This document shows, piece after piece, positions 1-9,077 of a DNA stretch of 64,000 bases (the first letter of the stretch is position 1; each line of letters opens with the position of its first letter). The translations under genes and the position numbers were made by a program. The notes beneath the pieces were generated by a model that ran no database searches, was not told where the DNA came from, and was given only the letters and a program-made list of their open reading frames with translations. Source of the DNA: Pseudoalteromonas phenolica. Lineage in GTDB: Bacteria > Pseudomonadota > Gammaproteobacteria > Enterobacterales > Alteromonadaceae. The stretch spans positions 62,001-126,000 of the forward strand of contig NZ_PNEC01000013.1 in the NCBI RefSeq assembly GCF_005886345.1, given 5' to 3'.

Positions 1-783
1 TAGCCATTGAAGTGACGACTTGTGCTGAGCTTGTTGCGCTCTTAATTCATCTAGCTGCTGCTTGTGTGTGTGTGCATCAAGGGTTAATTGCTCAAGTTGC
101 TCATCAGTCAATAACACATAGGCACTTAAGCTATCTTTTAACCGCTCTAGCTCTGCTTTCTTTTCTTTATGCTTTTCAAAGATAAGCTGGCCAATACGAC
201 TGAATTTATCAGTCGCAGTCAAACACTCTAAAAGTTGTGCGCGTTCATCACTACTGGCTTTTAAAAATGCGGCAAACTCATGCTGAGCGAGTAATACGGT
301 ACGCGTAAATTGCTCAAAGCTAAGACCTATTAATTGCTCAACCGTTTTAACCGCAGCGCTTTTATGGGCCAACAAGGTTTCGTCACTGAGGCGAATAATC
401 TCGTGCTCTGGTGTCTTGAGTTTGCCTGAGACTTTTTTTCGCGCTCGGGCAACAGACCATTTTGCTAAATAAAACTCACCATCTTGGCCTAAAAAAGTCA
501 CCTCTGCAGAGCCCTCAGCACAACCTCGGCGAAGCAGGTTTCTTGGGTCGTTTAATTTTATGTCGTCCCCATTAAACGACACCGTGTTCTTTAAATCATT
601 TTTTAAACGTGCTGTTTTTGCATATAGAGCTAAACAGATCGCATCTAACAGGGTACTTTTACCTGCGCCTGTGTCACCAGTAATTGCGAATAATCCGGCT
701 TGCTCTAAGGGCGCTTTTTCAAAGTCAATCTCAGCGTGAGTAATAGAAGCCAAATTTGTGATTGCTATTTTGAGTAATTTCAC
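1..783 (-). CDS. sbcC: SbcC exonuclease subunit, N-terminal part (runs off window)
   Basis: Large ATPase subunit of the SbcCD nuclease, which cuts hairpins and double-strand ends. Translating the reverse strand from a GTG start at 783 gives MKLLKIAITNLASI, then a Walker A motif GDTGAGKST at about residues 36-44, followed by the charged start of the coiled coil (many K, E and Q). These are the N-terminal ATPase lobe and proximal coiled coil of the Rad50/SMC-like family. The GTG start overlaps the sbcD stop codon (GTGA), the usual translationally coupled sbcDC order. About 261 codons are visible; the rest lies left of the window. Identity is clear from motif and partner gene. Confidence 0.93.
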   Translation of the reverse strand, partial: MKLLKIAITNLASITHAEIDFEKAPLEQAGLFAITGDTGAGKSTLLDAICLALYAKTARLKNDLKNTVSFNGDDIKLNDPRNLLRRGCAEGSAEVTFLGQDGEFYLAKWSVARARKKVSGKLKTPEHEIIRLSDETLLAHKSAAVKTVEQLIGLSFEQFTRTVLLAQHEFAAFLKASSDERAQLLECLTATDKFSRIGQLIFEKHKEKKAELERLKDSLSAYVLLTDEQLEQLTLDAHTHKQQLDELRAQQAQHKSSLQWL

Positions 784-1994
784 ACGTTTTGCTCCTCTTC
801 CATGGTATTTAAAACTTCAGCTAAGCAGTCAGCTAAGTTTGTAGGTAAGTCCTGCTCTGAATCGACCTGCTGCTTAAAAACCATATCTAGCAAATCGAGG
901 GGGTTTAATTTTTCGACTTGACCTAAATCTTGGAAAATCATTTCATCGTCATGCTTTTGCACATCTTGAACGCGCTCAATACCACAAAACAAGATGTCTT
1001 TGTCTTTTAGGCTTGATGATATCTTTTCCCTAAACTGGCTATCGGTCTCGCTGGCATTAAGTCGTAAGCGAAGATAAGGGCTTGCTTCGTACGACTTTAA
1101 ATCTAGCTGTTCGATTTCATTACAAAGTGCATCAATATCCGCCCCTCCTTGTTTAGGAAGCACTATCAGCTCTCTAAGCCTTGGTGTGTAAAGGGGGTTT
1201 ACGCTCACGCATGCTTTTCCATTAAATTCACACACGAGTACTTGGTGTTGATAGTTTTTTTCTGAAAATGACATAGGCATAGGCGTACCGCAATATCGCT
1301 TTGCGTCGCATTTTGCTACCACTTGAGCTTTGTGAAGATGACCGAGCGCAACGTAATCGGCCTTATCAGTAAACACCTCAGCTGTTACCGCATCAAAACC
1401 GCCGATGCTGATATTCCGTTCTGAATCTTCACTAATGGTGCCGCCTTTGGCGTGCAGGTGGCCCATAACAATAATAGGGGCGGTGTTCTCTTCGCACAGT
1501 TCAACCACCGATTGGTAAGCTTGCGCCACACCTTGTTGGTAAGCTTTATCATTTTGTGTATCGAGTGTGACATCTGCAGGGCGTAAAAAAGGCATTGCAA
1601 CCACTTGTGCCTTACCATTTTCAGTTTCAATATTCACTAAACAAGTTGACGGTTCTGTTTTGTCATATCGGCCAATAACATGGGTATCAAATTGTTTTAA
1701 AAGAGGTTTAGCGGTCTCAATGCGATTCGCAGAGTCGTGGTTACCGGCGATAATGACAATATGCAATTCAGGACATGCCTGTTTGGCTTGCTTTATAAAT
1801 TGGTAAAGTTGTTGCTCAGAAGAAGAGGGAGGGGTTGCTGTATGATAGATATCACCGGCAACAAGCAATAAGTCAATCGCCTGTTGTTGTAATGTTATCA
1901 CCAGCCAATCAAGAAAATGCTGATGCTCTTGAACTCGGTGATGTTCGTAAAACTGTTGACCTAAGTGCCAATCAGAGGTGTGTAATACTTTCAT
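780..1994 (-). CDS. sbcD: SbcD exonuclease subunit
   Basis: Nuclease subunit of SbcCD (Mre11-like calcineurin-type metallophosphoesterase), 404 residues, the usual family length. The metal-binding motifs appear in order: DWHLG at residues 8-12, AGDIYHT, GNHDS, and two GHLH motifs (MGHLHAKGG and ALGHLHKAQ). The C-terminal part is the capping region that contacts SbcC. It lies directly upstream of sbcC and overlaps it by four bases, so the two are co-transcribed and probably made in a fixed ratio. No frameshift or missing metal ligand was seen. Confidence 0.96.
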   Translation of the reverse strand: MKVLHTSDWHLGQQFYEHHRVQEHQHFLDWLVITLQQQAIDLLLVAGDIYHTATPPSSSEQQLYQFIKQAKQACPELHIVIIAGNHDSANRIETAKPLLKQFDTHVIGRYDKTEPSTCLVNIETENGKAQVVAMPFLRPADVTLDTQNDKAYQQGVAQAYQSVVELCEENTAPIIVMGHLHAKGGTISEDSERNISIGGFDAVTAEVFTDKADYVALGHLHKAQVVAKCDAKRYCGTPMPMSFSEKNYQHQVLVCEFNGKACVSVNPLYTPRLRELIVLPKQGGADIDALCNEIEQLDLKSYEASPYLRLRLNASETDSQFREKISSSLKDKDILFCGIERVQDVQKHDDEMIFQDLGQVEKLNPLDLLDMVFKQQVDSEQDLPTNLADCLAEVLNTMEEEQNV

Positions 1995-2048
1995 GTAGCG
2001 CTCCCTTTCGCATTGAAACGCTACTATAACATCGCTTTAAGTATTTGT

Positions 2049-2288
2049 TTAACGGGTAATTTGCCACCAAATAAAGGCAACGACAGGCAAAGCCAGTAAA
2101 AACAACAAAACTGGAGTTTTAAACACTTTCGTTTGCTTATTCTGCAACACTTTAAGTGCGGACTTTTCATTACAAGCGGCAACTTTATCAACATAAAAGT
2201 AGCCATCTTCTAAATACTGTTTGCAATTTTGTTCATCAGCCGGAATAGCCACCAGCTTGTCTTGCTTTTTCAGGATGTAGAAATCCAT
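2049..2288 (-). CDS. Small single-pass membrane protein, unknown function
   Basis: A 79-residue protein starting MDFYILKKQDKLVAIPAD. A soluble N-terminal part of about 55 residues is followed by a C-terminal hydrophobic helix (PVLLFLLALPVVAFIWW) ending in a short polar tail, so it is probably tail-anchored in the inner membrane. An in-frame upstream GTG at 2300 exists, but the ATG at 2288 gives a more natural N-terminus. It lies 54 bases upstream of sbcD on the same strand and may share its promoter. I do not recognise a family. The coherent hydrophobic profile and operon-like position support a real gene. Confidence 0.6.
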   Translation of the reverse strand: MDFYILKKQDKLVAIPADEQNCKQYLEDGYFYVDKVAACNEKSALKVLQNKQTKVFKTPVLLFLLALPVVAFIWWQITR

Positions 2289-2749
2289 ATTGCTCACCAC
2301 ATTTTACTGTAAACGGGTACACTATACAGAGCAAAACTAACGCCAACTTTTTAACGTAACTATTTGCTCAAAAATCAAAGAGCGCGAATTTAAAAATAAT
2401 TCGCAGTAAATATCAACAGTCAAACTAAGGTTTTTTGATCAAATTTGTTAATACCCAGCATAAACCACCAAAATAAACGTAAGATGAATTAGCTGCTGTT
2501 GTTTTCTGCTCATATTTTCGTTGATATCGATGAATTTCGAACTTGTACTTTAGTGGAACAAAACGTCCAAAAAGTCACTAAAAAACATTAAAATGTTACT
2601 TTATCTCAATTTAATTGCATTTTCTTGATACTTTTGCGACGCTCAAAGCTGTTATGCCAATATTAAAGAGCAAAACATTCTCTCGTTCACAAACTTACAG
2701 AGAATAGATAAGTGCTGAACAACCACATCTTGGGTAGCTAGGAAAATAT
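2289..2749. other. Intergenic region upstream of the M1-like peptidase
   Basis: About 460 bases of AT-rich sequence between two divergent transcription units. It must hold the promoters of both, but I see no convincing -35/-10 pair, repeat or RNA structure. A purine-rich AGGA about ten bases before the ATG at 2750 is a plausible ribosome binding site. Confidence 0.4.
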
Positions 2750-5182
2750 ATGAAAAAAATAACCAGTGCCTTATCACTGTGTATACCGCTTATGGCATCG
2801 AGCTTAGCGGTTGCTAGTGCTGTTGAGCAAACAAAAGGCAACTTTGTAGATAAGTTTCGTCAATTAGACGAAGTACTGCCAACACCAAACGTTTACCGTA
2901 ACGCAGCTGGTGAGCCAGGTGAACGTTACTGGCAACAAAAAGTCGATTACGACATCGACGTTGTATTAGACGAAAAACAGCGCCGTTTAACCGCTGAGCA
3001 AGGTATCGAGTACAAAAACAATTCACCTTACACGCTAAAATATCTTTGGATGCAACTAGACCAAAATATTTTTAAGCAAGACTCACTTGCTGAGCGAAGT
3101 GCTACATTTAAAAATAGCCTGCAAAGCAATCCTGCAGCAAAACCAGCAAAGATCAGCTTAAACCAGCTTCGTCGCCAACAATTTATGGATGACACTGAGC
3201 TGGGTTTTGTGATCAGTGATGTCAAAGACGAAGACGGCAAGCCACTAAAAGTTACGATTGTCGATACTATGATGCGTATCGATTTAAACGAGCCATTAAA
3301 GCCTGGCAAGTCGACAGAGTTCAGCCTTGATTTTGCCTTTAACATTGTTGAAGAAGATGCCATTGGCGCGCGCTCGGGCTATGAACACTTCGAAGAAGAT
3401 GGCAACGATATTTTCTTACTGGCGCAGTGGTTCCCGCGTCTTACCGCTTTTACTGACTATGAAGCTTGGACAAACAAAGCGTTTTTAGGTCGTGGTGAGT
3501 TTACACTGGAATTTGGTGATTATGATGTAGAGATCACAGTACCTTCAGACCATATTGTTTCATCAACAGGTGAACTGAAAAACGCCAAAAAAGTTCTGAC
3601 AAAAACACAACTAAAGCGTTTAAAAGAAGCTGAAACAGCAAAACGTCCTGTGTTTGTCGTAACTGAAGAAGAAGCAATTGAAAACGAAAAGGCAGGCACA
3701 GACAAAACCAAAACTTGGCGCTTCGAAGCTGAAAATGTGCGAGATTTTGCTTGGGCGTCTTCTCGTAAGTTTATGTGGGATGCCAAAGGCTATCAACAAG
3801 GTGGTAAAGAGCAACCTCTTGTTATGGCGATGTCTTTCTTCCCGAAAGAGGGCGGTGATCTTTGGAAAAAATACTCAACTGAGTCAGTGATCCACACCAT
3901 GGAAGTGTACTCGCGCTTCTCATTTGATTACCCATATCCAGTTGCACAGTCAGTGAACGGCCCTGTAGGCGGTATGGAATACCCAATGATCACCTTCAAT
4001 GGTCCGCGTACAGAGCTGAGAGATGATGGCTCACGCACATACTCACAAGCCGAGAAGCGTTTCTTGATTGGCGTTGTGATCCACGAAATTGGTCATATTT
4101 ACTTCCCAATGATCGTTAACTCAGATGAGCGCCAATGGACTTGGATGGATGAAGGCCTTAACAGCTTCTTAGATGGCGTCGCTGGCCGTGAATGGGATCC
4201 AAACATTCCTTGGGGCGTAGAGCCGCGCGATATCGTGCCTTACATGAAGTCTCAAAACCAAGTGCCGATTATGACGCAGTCTGACAGCGTATTGAATCTT
4301 GGTCCGAATGCCTATACCAAACCAGCAGCTGCACTGAATATTCTTCGTGAGGTGATTTTAGGCCGTGAACTATTCGACTTTGCATTTAAAGAATACTCGC
4401 AGCGCTGGAAATACAAACGTCCAACCCCAGCTGACTTCTTTAGAACCATGGAAGAAGCATCAGGTGTCGATTTAGACTGGTTCTGGCGTGGCTGGTTCTA
4501 TACCACAGATCATGTTGATATCTCGCTAGACAAAGTTTATCAATTACGTATTGATACTAAGAACCCAGATATCGACTATGCACGTTTGCGTGAGTTTGAA
4601 CAAAGCAAACCTATGTCACTGTTCAACAAACGTAACCAAGAAGAAGGCAAAGCGCTTTGGATTGATAGAAACAAAGACGTGTCAGACTTCTACGATGACA
4701 ATGATCGCTTTACTGTGACCAACAAAGAGCGAAATGCGTATCAGAGCTTCTTGAAAAAGCTTAAACCTTGGGAGCGTAAAGCCCTAGATAGAGCGGTTGA
4801 AGAAGACAAAAACTATTATGTCATGGAGTTTAGCAACCTAGGTGGCTTGGTAATGCCAATCATTCTAGAGTTGACGTATCAAGACGGTTCGACGGAAGAG
4901 CGTATGCTACCGGCTGAGATTTGGCGTCGTAGCCCGAATAAAGTGAGTAAGTTAATCATCACAGACAAAGACAAGCCGTTAAAATCTGTTGTAGTTGACC
5001 CTCGCTGGGAAACTGCTGATGTCGACATTGAGAACAACCATTACCCTCGTCAAATCATTCCTTCTCGTTTAGAAGTATACAAACGTAAGAAGAGCTCAGC
5101 AAAAGTTCGTCGTGATATCATGCATGACATCAAAACTGAGTTGAAAAAAGATGACAAAGACGAAAAAGAGAAGAAGGATTAA
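2750..5182 (+). CDS. Secreted M1-family (gluzincin) metallopeptidase
   Basis: An 810-residue zinc peptidase with an N-terminal signal peptide (MKKITSALSLCIPLMASSLAVASA). The zinc site is complete: HEIGH at residues 445-449 followed 18 residues later by the third ligand Glu468 (WMDEG). The exopeptidase loop reads GGMEYP (residues 407-412) in place of the classical GAMEN, so the free-amino-terminus pocket may differ and strict aminopeptidase activity should not be assumed. The C-terminus is very lysine- and aspartate-rich. The next gene starts four bases after the stop, so the two form an operon. Predicted location is periplasmic or outside the cell. Confidence 0.9.
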   Translation: MKKITSALSLCIPLMASSLAVASAVEQTKGNFVDKFRQLDEVLPTPNVYRNAAGEPGERYWQQKVDYDIDVVLDEKQRRLTAEQGIEYKNNSPYTLKYLWMQLDQNIFKQDSLAERSATFKNSLQSNPAAKPAKISLNQLRRQQFMDDTELGFVISDVKDEDGKPLKVTIVDTMMRIDLNEPLKPGKSTEFSLDFAFNIVEEDAIGARSGYEHFEEDGNDIFLLAQWFPRLTAFTDYEAWTNKAFLGRGEFTLEFGDYDVEITVPSDHIVSSTGELKNAKKVLTKTQLKRLKEAETAKRPVFVVTEEEAIENEKAGTDKTKTWRFEAENVRDFAWASSRKFMWDAKGYQQGGKEQPLVMAMSFFPKEGGDLWKKYSTESVIHTMEVYSRFSFDYPYPVAQSVNGPVGGMEYPMITFNGPRTELRDDGSRTYSQAEKRFLIGVVIHEIGHIYFPMIVNSDERQWTWMDEGLNSFLDGVAGREWDPNIPWGVEPRDIVPYMKSQNQVPIMTQSDSVLNLGPNAYTKPAAALNILREVILGRELFDFAFKEYSQRWKYKRPTPADFFRTMEEASGVDLDWFWRGWFYTTDHVDISLDKVYQLRIDTKNPDIDYARLREFEQSKPMSLFNKRNQEEGKALWIDRNKDVSDFYDDNDRFTVTNKERNAYQSFLKKLKPWERKALDRAVEEDKNYYVMEFSNLGGLVMPIILELTYQDGSTEERMLPAEIWRRSPNKVSKLIITDKDKPLKSVVVDPRWETADVDIENNHYPRQIIPSRLEVYKRKKSSAKVRRDIMHDIKTELKKDDKDEKEKKD

Positions 5183-5185
5183 TCC

Positions 5186-5680
5186 ATGAGAGCTTGGCTT
5201 GCTGCCAGCTTACTTTTACTGTTGAGCTGTCAAGTGGCCGCTCACCAGTTAAAAGCTGCAATGACAACCGTATTGATCAATGAGCGTACGGGTAACCTAG
5301 AGCTCATGCATCGCTTTTATTTGCACGATACAGAGCACGCTGTAGAGACCTTGATTGGCGGTCATGCCGATCTGTTTAAGCACGCTAAAGATAGAGCCGA
5401 ATTTGCACAATATGTAAATCGTAAAGTGGCTTTACAGTTAGCAGATAAAACACCTCTCAAGCTTTCTTTAGTCGGTCAGGAAGTTGATGGAAAGTTTTTT
5501 TGGGTATACCAAGAAACGCAAATTCCTGCTGATTTTAGCGCGTTGCGAATGCAACACGGTGCACTAAGAGACGTTTGGACAGATCAAGTCAACATGGTCA
5601 ACTTCGAAGGTAAAGGCAAAGTAAAAACCTTACATTTTGATGGTGAAGACAACTGGCTCACCGTGCATTTTGATAAGTAA
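5186..5680 (+). CDS. DUF6702-like exported protein
   Basis: A 164-residue protein with a signal peptide ending near QVAAHQ, then a compact beta-rich domain. Its pattern (HQLKAAMTTVLINERTGNLELMHRFYLHDTEHA at the mature N-terminus, WTDQVNMVNFEGKGKVKTLHF near the end) resembles the DUF6702 family, found next to M1-like peptidases in marine gammaproteobacteria. It starts four bases after the peptidase stop codon and is followed by a strong terminator, so the two genes form a closed operon. Function is unknown; a periplasmic partner or chaperone of the peptidase is an inference from context only. Confidence 0.75.
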   Translation: MRAWLAASLLLLLSCQVAAHQLKAAMTTVLINERTGNLELMHRFYLHDTEHAVETLIGGHADLFKHAKDRAEFAQYVNRKVALQLADKTPLKLSLVGQEVDGKFFWVYQETQIPADFSALRMQHGALRDVWTDQVNMVNFEGKGKVKTLHFDGEDNWLTVHFDK

Positions 5681-5702
5681 CCGTCTTTTTGCTTTTATCA
5701 GA

Positions 5703-5728
5703 AGCAGAGCTCAGGCTCTGCTTTTTTA
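5703..5728 (+). terminator. Rho-independent terminator after the M1/DUF6702 operon
   Basis: Stem AGCAGAGC/GCTCTGCT with a TCAG loop, followed by a run of T, about 20 bases after the DUF6702 stop codon. Confidence 0.85.
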
Positions 5729-5812
5729 TTAGCCCTTATCTTTGAGCCCTAATCCAACCTTTTAATCTTTTCGTACATACTGAAATTACGCTCAATAAGA
5801 CCACTCTATTTT

Positions 5813-6409
5813 ATGACTCAAACTGCAGTAAATGCTAACTACCAAGGTGTTATCTTTGATTTAGACAACACGTTAGTCAGCTCCTCTTTAAACTTTAAAC
5901 ATATTCGCGCTGAAATCGGATGTACTGAACACACAGATTTATTGACCTATATTGAACAGCTGCCAGAGATTGAAGCTCAAGCTGCCATGGATATTGTTTT
6001 AAGCCATGAATACCAGGATGCTGAATCAGCAGTGCTAATGCCGGGTGTTGTAGAGTGTCTGGCAGCGCTTGCAGAGCAACACATCAAAATGGCGGTTGTA
6101 ACGCGTAACTGCCAACACGCGGCACAACTGAAGCTGGCAAAAACCGGTCTAGAGTTTGATATTGTACTCACTCGGGACGATGCCCCCGCAAAACCTGATC
6201 CAACCGCATTACTGCAAGTTGCAGATAATTGGCAATTAAACCCTTCGCAGTGTATTTATGTTGGCGATTTTTTGTTTGATATTCAGGCTGCAGACAATGC
6301 GCAAATGGACAGCTGTTTGTATATTCTTGATGCGCCCCCTGACTACGCGGGCACAGCGACGCATACAATCGAGCACTTTTCGCAATTGACTAAATTAGTC
6401 CTTCCATAA
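5813..6409 (+). CDS. HAD-superfamily hydrolase (phosphoglycolate phosphatase-like)
   Basis: A 198-residue haloacid dehalogenase-type phosphatase. Motif I is FDLDNT with nucleophile Asp16 and acid/base Asp18. Motif II is VVTRN, the Lys of motif III lies in APAKPDP, and motif IV is YVGDFLFDIQAADNA. The small alpha-helical cap between motifs I and II puts it in subclass I with phosphoglycolate and beta-phosphoglucomutase-like enzymes. The substrate cannot be told from sequence. No clear Shine-Dalgarno precedes the ATG. It stands alone between two terminated units. Confidence 0.87.
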   Translation: MTQTAVNANYQGVIFDLDNTLVSSSLNFKHIRAEIGCTEHTDLLTYIEQLPEIEAQAAMDIVLSHEYQDAESAVLMPGVVECLAALAEQHIKMAVVTRNCQHAAQLKLAKTGLEFDIVLTRDDAPAKPDPTALLQVADNWQLNPSQCIYVGDFLFDIQAADNAQMDSCLYILDAPPDYAGTATHTIEHFSQLTKLVLP

Positions 6410-6516
6410 CGTTTGGTTTTCAAAAAAATGCCGCTATTCTCGCTGCCCTCTAGCTCAAAGCCTTGAGTCTTGCTAGAATCTTTGCAATTTTTTAAATTCA
6501 TAACACGAGAATTAAG

Positions 6517-7242
6517 ATGGGCAGAGCATTTGAAGTCCGCAAAAACGCCATGGCAAAAACGGCGGCGGCAAAAACCAAAGTTAACTCTAAATACGGTAAG
6601 GAAATCTACGTTGTAGCTAAAAACGGCGGTGCAGATCCTGAAACAAACCTATCTTTACGTCGTCTAATCGAAAAAGCGAAAAAAGACCAAGTACCAGCGC
6701 ACGTTATCGATAAAGCCGTTGAGAAAGCAGCGGGTGGTGCAGGTGAAGACTATTCTCCAGCACGTTACGAAGGTTACGGCCCAGGTAACTGCATGGTTAT
6801 CGTTGACTGTTTAACAGATAACCCAAATCGTACTATCAAAGATGTACGTCTGCCATTCACAAAAACAGATTCGAAAATCGGCAGCCCGGGTTGCGTAGCA
6901 CACATGTTCGACCATCAAGCTATTTTAGGCTTTGATGGCGACGATGATGAAGTAGTGCTTGAAGCATTAATGATGGCTGATGTTGATGTAACTGACGTTG
7001 AAGTTGAAGACGGCAAAGTATCTGTATTCGCGCCACACACTGAATACTTCAAAGCGAAAACAGCATTAACAGAAGCATTCGAAGGCATCAACTTTGAAGT
7101 AGATGAAATCACCTTTGTGCCACAAACACATGTTGAGATCACAGACGAAGACGACCTAGCTAACTTTGAAAAGTTTATGACTATGCTAGAAGATTGTGAT
7201 GATGTACAAAACATCTACCACAACGCGATTGTGAACAAATAA
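6517..7242 (+). CDS. YebC/PmpR-family protein (YeeN type)
   Basis: A 241-residue member of the YebC family, in the branch that begins [12 protein letters not shown], as in YeeN-like paralogues, rather than the MAGHSKW start of YebC itself. Family landmarks are the [20 protein letters not shown] segment (residues about 48-68), the YEGYGP motif and NRTIKDVR. The family was long annotated as transcriptional regulators; YebC proteins have more recently been linked to translation of difficult sequences, so the regulator label should be treated with care. It is monocistronic, with a terminator right after. Confidence 0.9.
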   Translation: MGRAFEVRKNAMAKTAAAKTKVNSKYGKEIYVVAKNGGADPETNLSLRRLIEKAKKDQVPAHVIDKAVEKAAGGAGEDYSPARYEGYGPGNCMVIVDCLTDNPNRTIKDVRLPFTKTDSKIGSPGCVAHMFDHQAILGFDGDDDEVVLEALMMADVDVTDVEVEDGKVSVFAPHTEYFKAKTALTEAFEGINFEVDEITFVPQTHVEITDEDDLANFEKFMTMLEDCDDVQNIYHNAIVNK

Positions 7243-7261
7243 TCACTGCACAATGTGTTTA

Positions 7262-7287
7262 AAAAGGAGCCGAATGGCTCCTTTTTT
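7262..7287 (+). terminator. Rho-independent terminator after the YebC-family gene
   Basis: Stem AAGGAGCC/GGCTCCTT with a four-base loop and a T tract, about 20 bases after the stop codon. Confidence 0.87.
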
Positions 7288-7395
7288 GATTTAAGCCATA
7301 CAAGACGCTGAAAACTTACTCATTTAATTTCTAAAAACCAAACATCCGCTATAATTTATTAACTGCGTTTATATAAATTATCTGTGAGATGCTAG

Positions 7396-8631
7396 ATGTT
7401 GCGATTACTGTGCGCTTTATTATATCTATCAAGCTTTTTTGGTATTTGTGCTGAGCGTGCAACAATCAGTGGTTTTGGCAATATTGGGGCCGTTCATTCA
7501 AACTCAGATATTTATCGTTTTAGAACCGATATCTCCCGTGAAAATGATAACTTCGAAGACAGCATAGATTTCAATGCCATAAGCTCTTTGGGTTTACAAA
7601 CCGACATCGTTTTACACCCTGACTTTGACTTTGTTGGCCAAGTTATTTACCGAGGCCAAAAACATATCACGCTAGATGACACCCTTAGCCTTGCTTTCTT
7701 ACGCTATAAACCCACACCTAGCTGGGAGGTGAGAGTAGGGCGAACCTTACTCGATCTCTATTTACTCACAGAATACAGAGACATTGGTTTTGCCTATCCA
7801 TGGTCCAAAGTGCCGACAGAAATATATGGCTTACTTCCTTACCGCTCTTTGGATGGGGCTGATTTCATCTACTTCATCAGTAAGGGAGCCCTAGATTATC
7901 GTGTAAAACTATTTACAGGGGAATCTACCAGTAATATTGCGCTTGATAATGAAAATGTCGAGCTCACTATTGACGATGTAATTGGTTTATCTGTTGAGTT
8001 GAGCCAATTCGACTGGACTTTATCACTCAAACATACCCAGGCAAAAACCAAAAATAATATCTCTACAATGACTTCAATCATTGCGGGTTTGCAGCAAATT
8101 CCCAAACAAATTTGGCCCGATAAAACGCAGTTTATAAATGACTTTTCTCTGGTTAACAAAACAGCATACTTTAGTTCAGCCGGCCTAAAATACGATATTG
8201 GCGCTTTTACTTTTTTAACAGAGCTGGCTCATTTAAGAAGTGATTCGTCGGTCGTCTCTGCAGTTAAAAGCGGGTATATCAGTAGCACTTATAATTTTGA
8301 TAAAGGCCAAGTCTTTTATACTTATGCCATCGCAAAATCAAAAACCAGTGAATTTAACGACGCTGTAAATATTCAACGTTTTTTACCTAATCAAGTTGAG
8401 GAGATAATTTTAGCCGTAAATGAGTCGTTTAGGGTCTTTAGTCCAAATCAACAAACGCACTCTATTGGTATGAGGTATGACTTAAAAGACAATATAGCGA
8501 TTAAAGTGCAGCTCGATCATAGCAATATTAATGCACAGGGTGGGACTTTATGGTCTTATCAAGGAATGAACACGCTCGCTCCAAAAGAGTCTTTTTCAAC
8601 CTTCTTTATCAGCGTGAGTTTTACCTTTTGA
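7396..8631 (+). CDS. Outer-membrane beta-barrel (porin-like) protein
   Basis: A 411-residue exported protein with an N-terminal signal peptide (cleavage near ICAERAT). The mature part has alternating aromatic and polar strands typical of porins (for example DFDFVGQVIYRGQ, WEVRVGRTLLDLYLL, YDLKDNIAIKVQLDHS). It ends in SFSTFFISVSFTF, with the terminal Phe used by the BAM machinery. It matches no named porin that I can assign. It is the first gene of a tight four-gene unit; the next ORF starts three bases after its stop. A surface or substrate-uptake role coupled to the downstream c-di-GMP enzymes is inferred from the operon only. Confidence 0.8.
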   Translation: MLRLLCALLYLSSFFGICAERATISGFGNIGAVHSNSDIYRFRTDISRENDNFEDSIDFNAISSLGLQTDIVLHPDFDFVGQVIYRGQKHITLDDTLSLAFLRYKPTPSWEVRVGRTLLDLYLLTEYRDIGFAYPWSKVPTEIYGLLPYRSLDGADFIYFISKGALDYRVKLFTGESTSNIALDNENVELTIDDVIGLSVELSQFDWTLSLKHTQAKTKNNISTMTSIIAGLQQIPKQIWPDKTQFINDFSLVNKTAYFSSAGLKYDIGAFTFLTELAHLRSDSSVVSAVKSGYISSTYNFDKGQVFYTYAIAKSKTSEFNDAVNIQRFLPNQVEEIILAVNESFRVFSPNQQTHSIGMRYDLKDNIAIKVQLDHSNINAQGGTLWSYQGMNTLAPKESFSTFFISVSFTF

Positions 8632-8633
8632 CT

Positions 8634-9077
8634 ATGAATAAGTTAATCCTCACTTTCATAATAATGCTTTTCAGCGGTGCAGCCCTAGCTGAAAAGACCA
8701 AGTCTATCTCTGTCATAGTGCATGCAGATAACACTACGGATACTTTGACAAAAAAACAATTGATTGATTTGTACATGGGTCGTTACGTTGCCTTTCCTGA
8801 TAATCAGTCTGCACAACCTGTCGATACCTTAACTCCTGAAGGGCTAAAAAGCCAATTCTACAAACGCTTGGTAAACATGCCGTTATCTCGTGTTAACGCT
8901 TACTGGTCACGTGTAAAGTTTACAGGAAGGGCGACGCCACCAAGCACTCAAGATAGTGAACAAGTGCTGTTAAATTTTATAGCCAATAATCCAAATGCTA
9001 TTGGCTATGTATTTAGTGATTCTCTTTCACTAAAAGACAAACAAGATGTTAAAGTCATCATGGAGCTGTATGAATAA
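8634..9077 (+). CDS. PstS-like periplasmic phosphate-binding domain protein
   Basis: A 147-residue protein with a signal peptide (MNKLILTFIIMLFSGAALA). The mature part shows the short PstS-like pattern: LTKKQLIDLYMGRYVAFPDN, a RVNAYWSRVKFTGRATPP segment and NPNAIGYVFSD near the end. This is the reduced single-lobe form seen in many signalling operons, about half of a transport PstS. The ATG at 8634 follows the barrel stop by two bases, whereas the longer in-frame ORF would overlap the barrel gene by 80 bases. It probably acts as a periplasmic sensor subunit for the membrane cyclase encoded next. Confidence 0.82.
   Translation: MNKLILTFIIMLFSGAALAEKTKSISVIVHADNTTDTLTKKQLIDLYMGRYVAFPDNQSAQPVDTLTPEGLKSQFYKRLVNMPLSRVNAYWSRVKFTGRATPPSTQDSEQVLLNFIANNPNAIGYVFSDSLSLKDKQDVKVIMELYE

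Noticed and set aside
1184-1204. GTGTAAAGGGGGTTTACGC, similar to the 19-bp palindrome
   Set aside because: Four mismatches and inside the sbcD coding sequence, unlike the four intergenic copies.
8920-8936. TGTAAAGTTTACA palindrome
   Set aside because: Within the PstS-like gene and with different spacing from the 19-bp repeat; probably chance.
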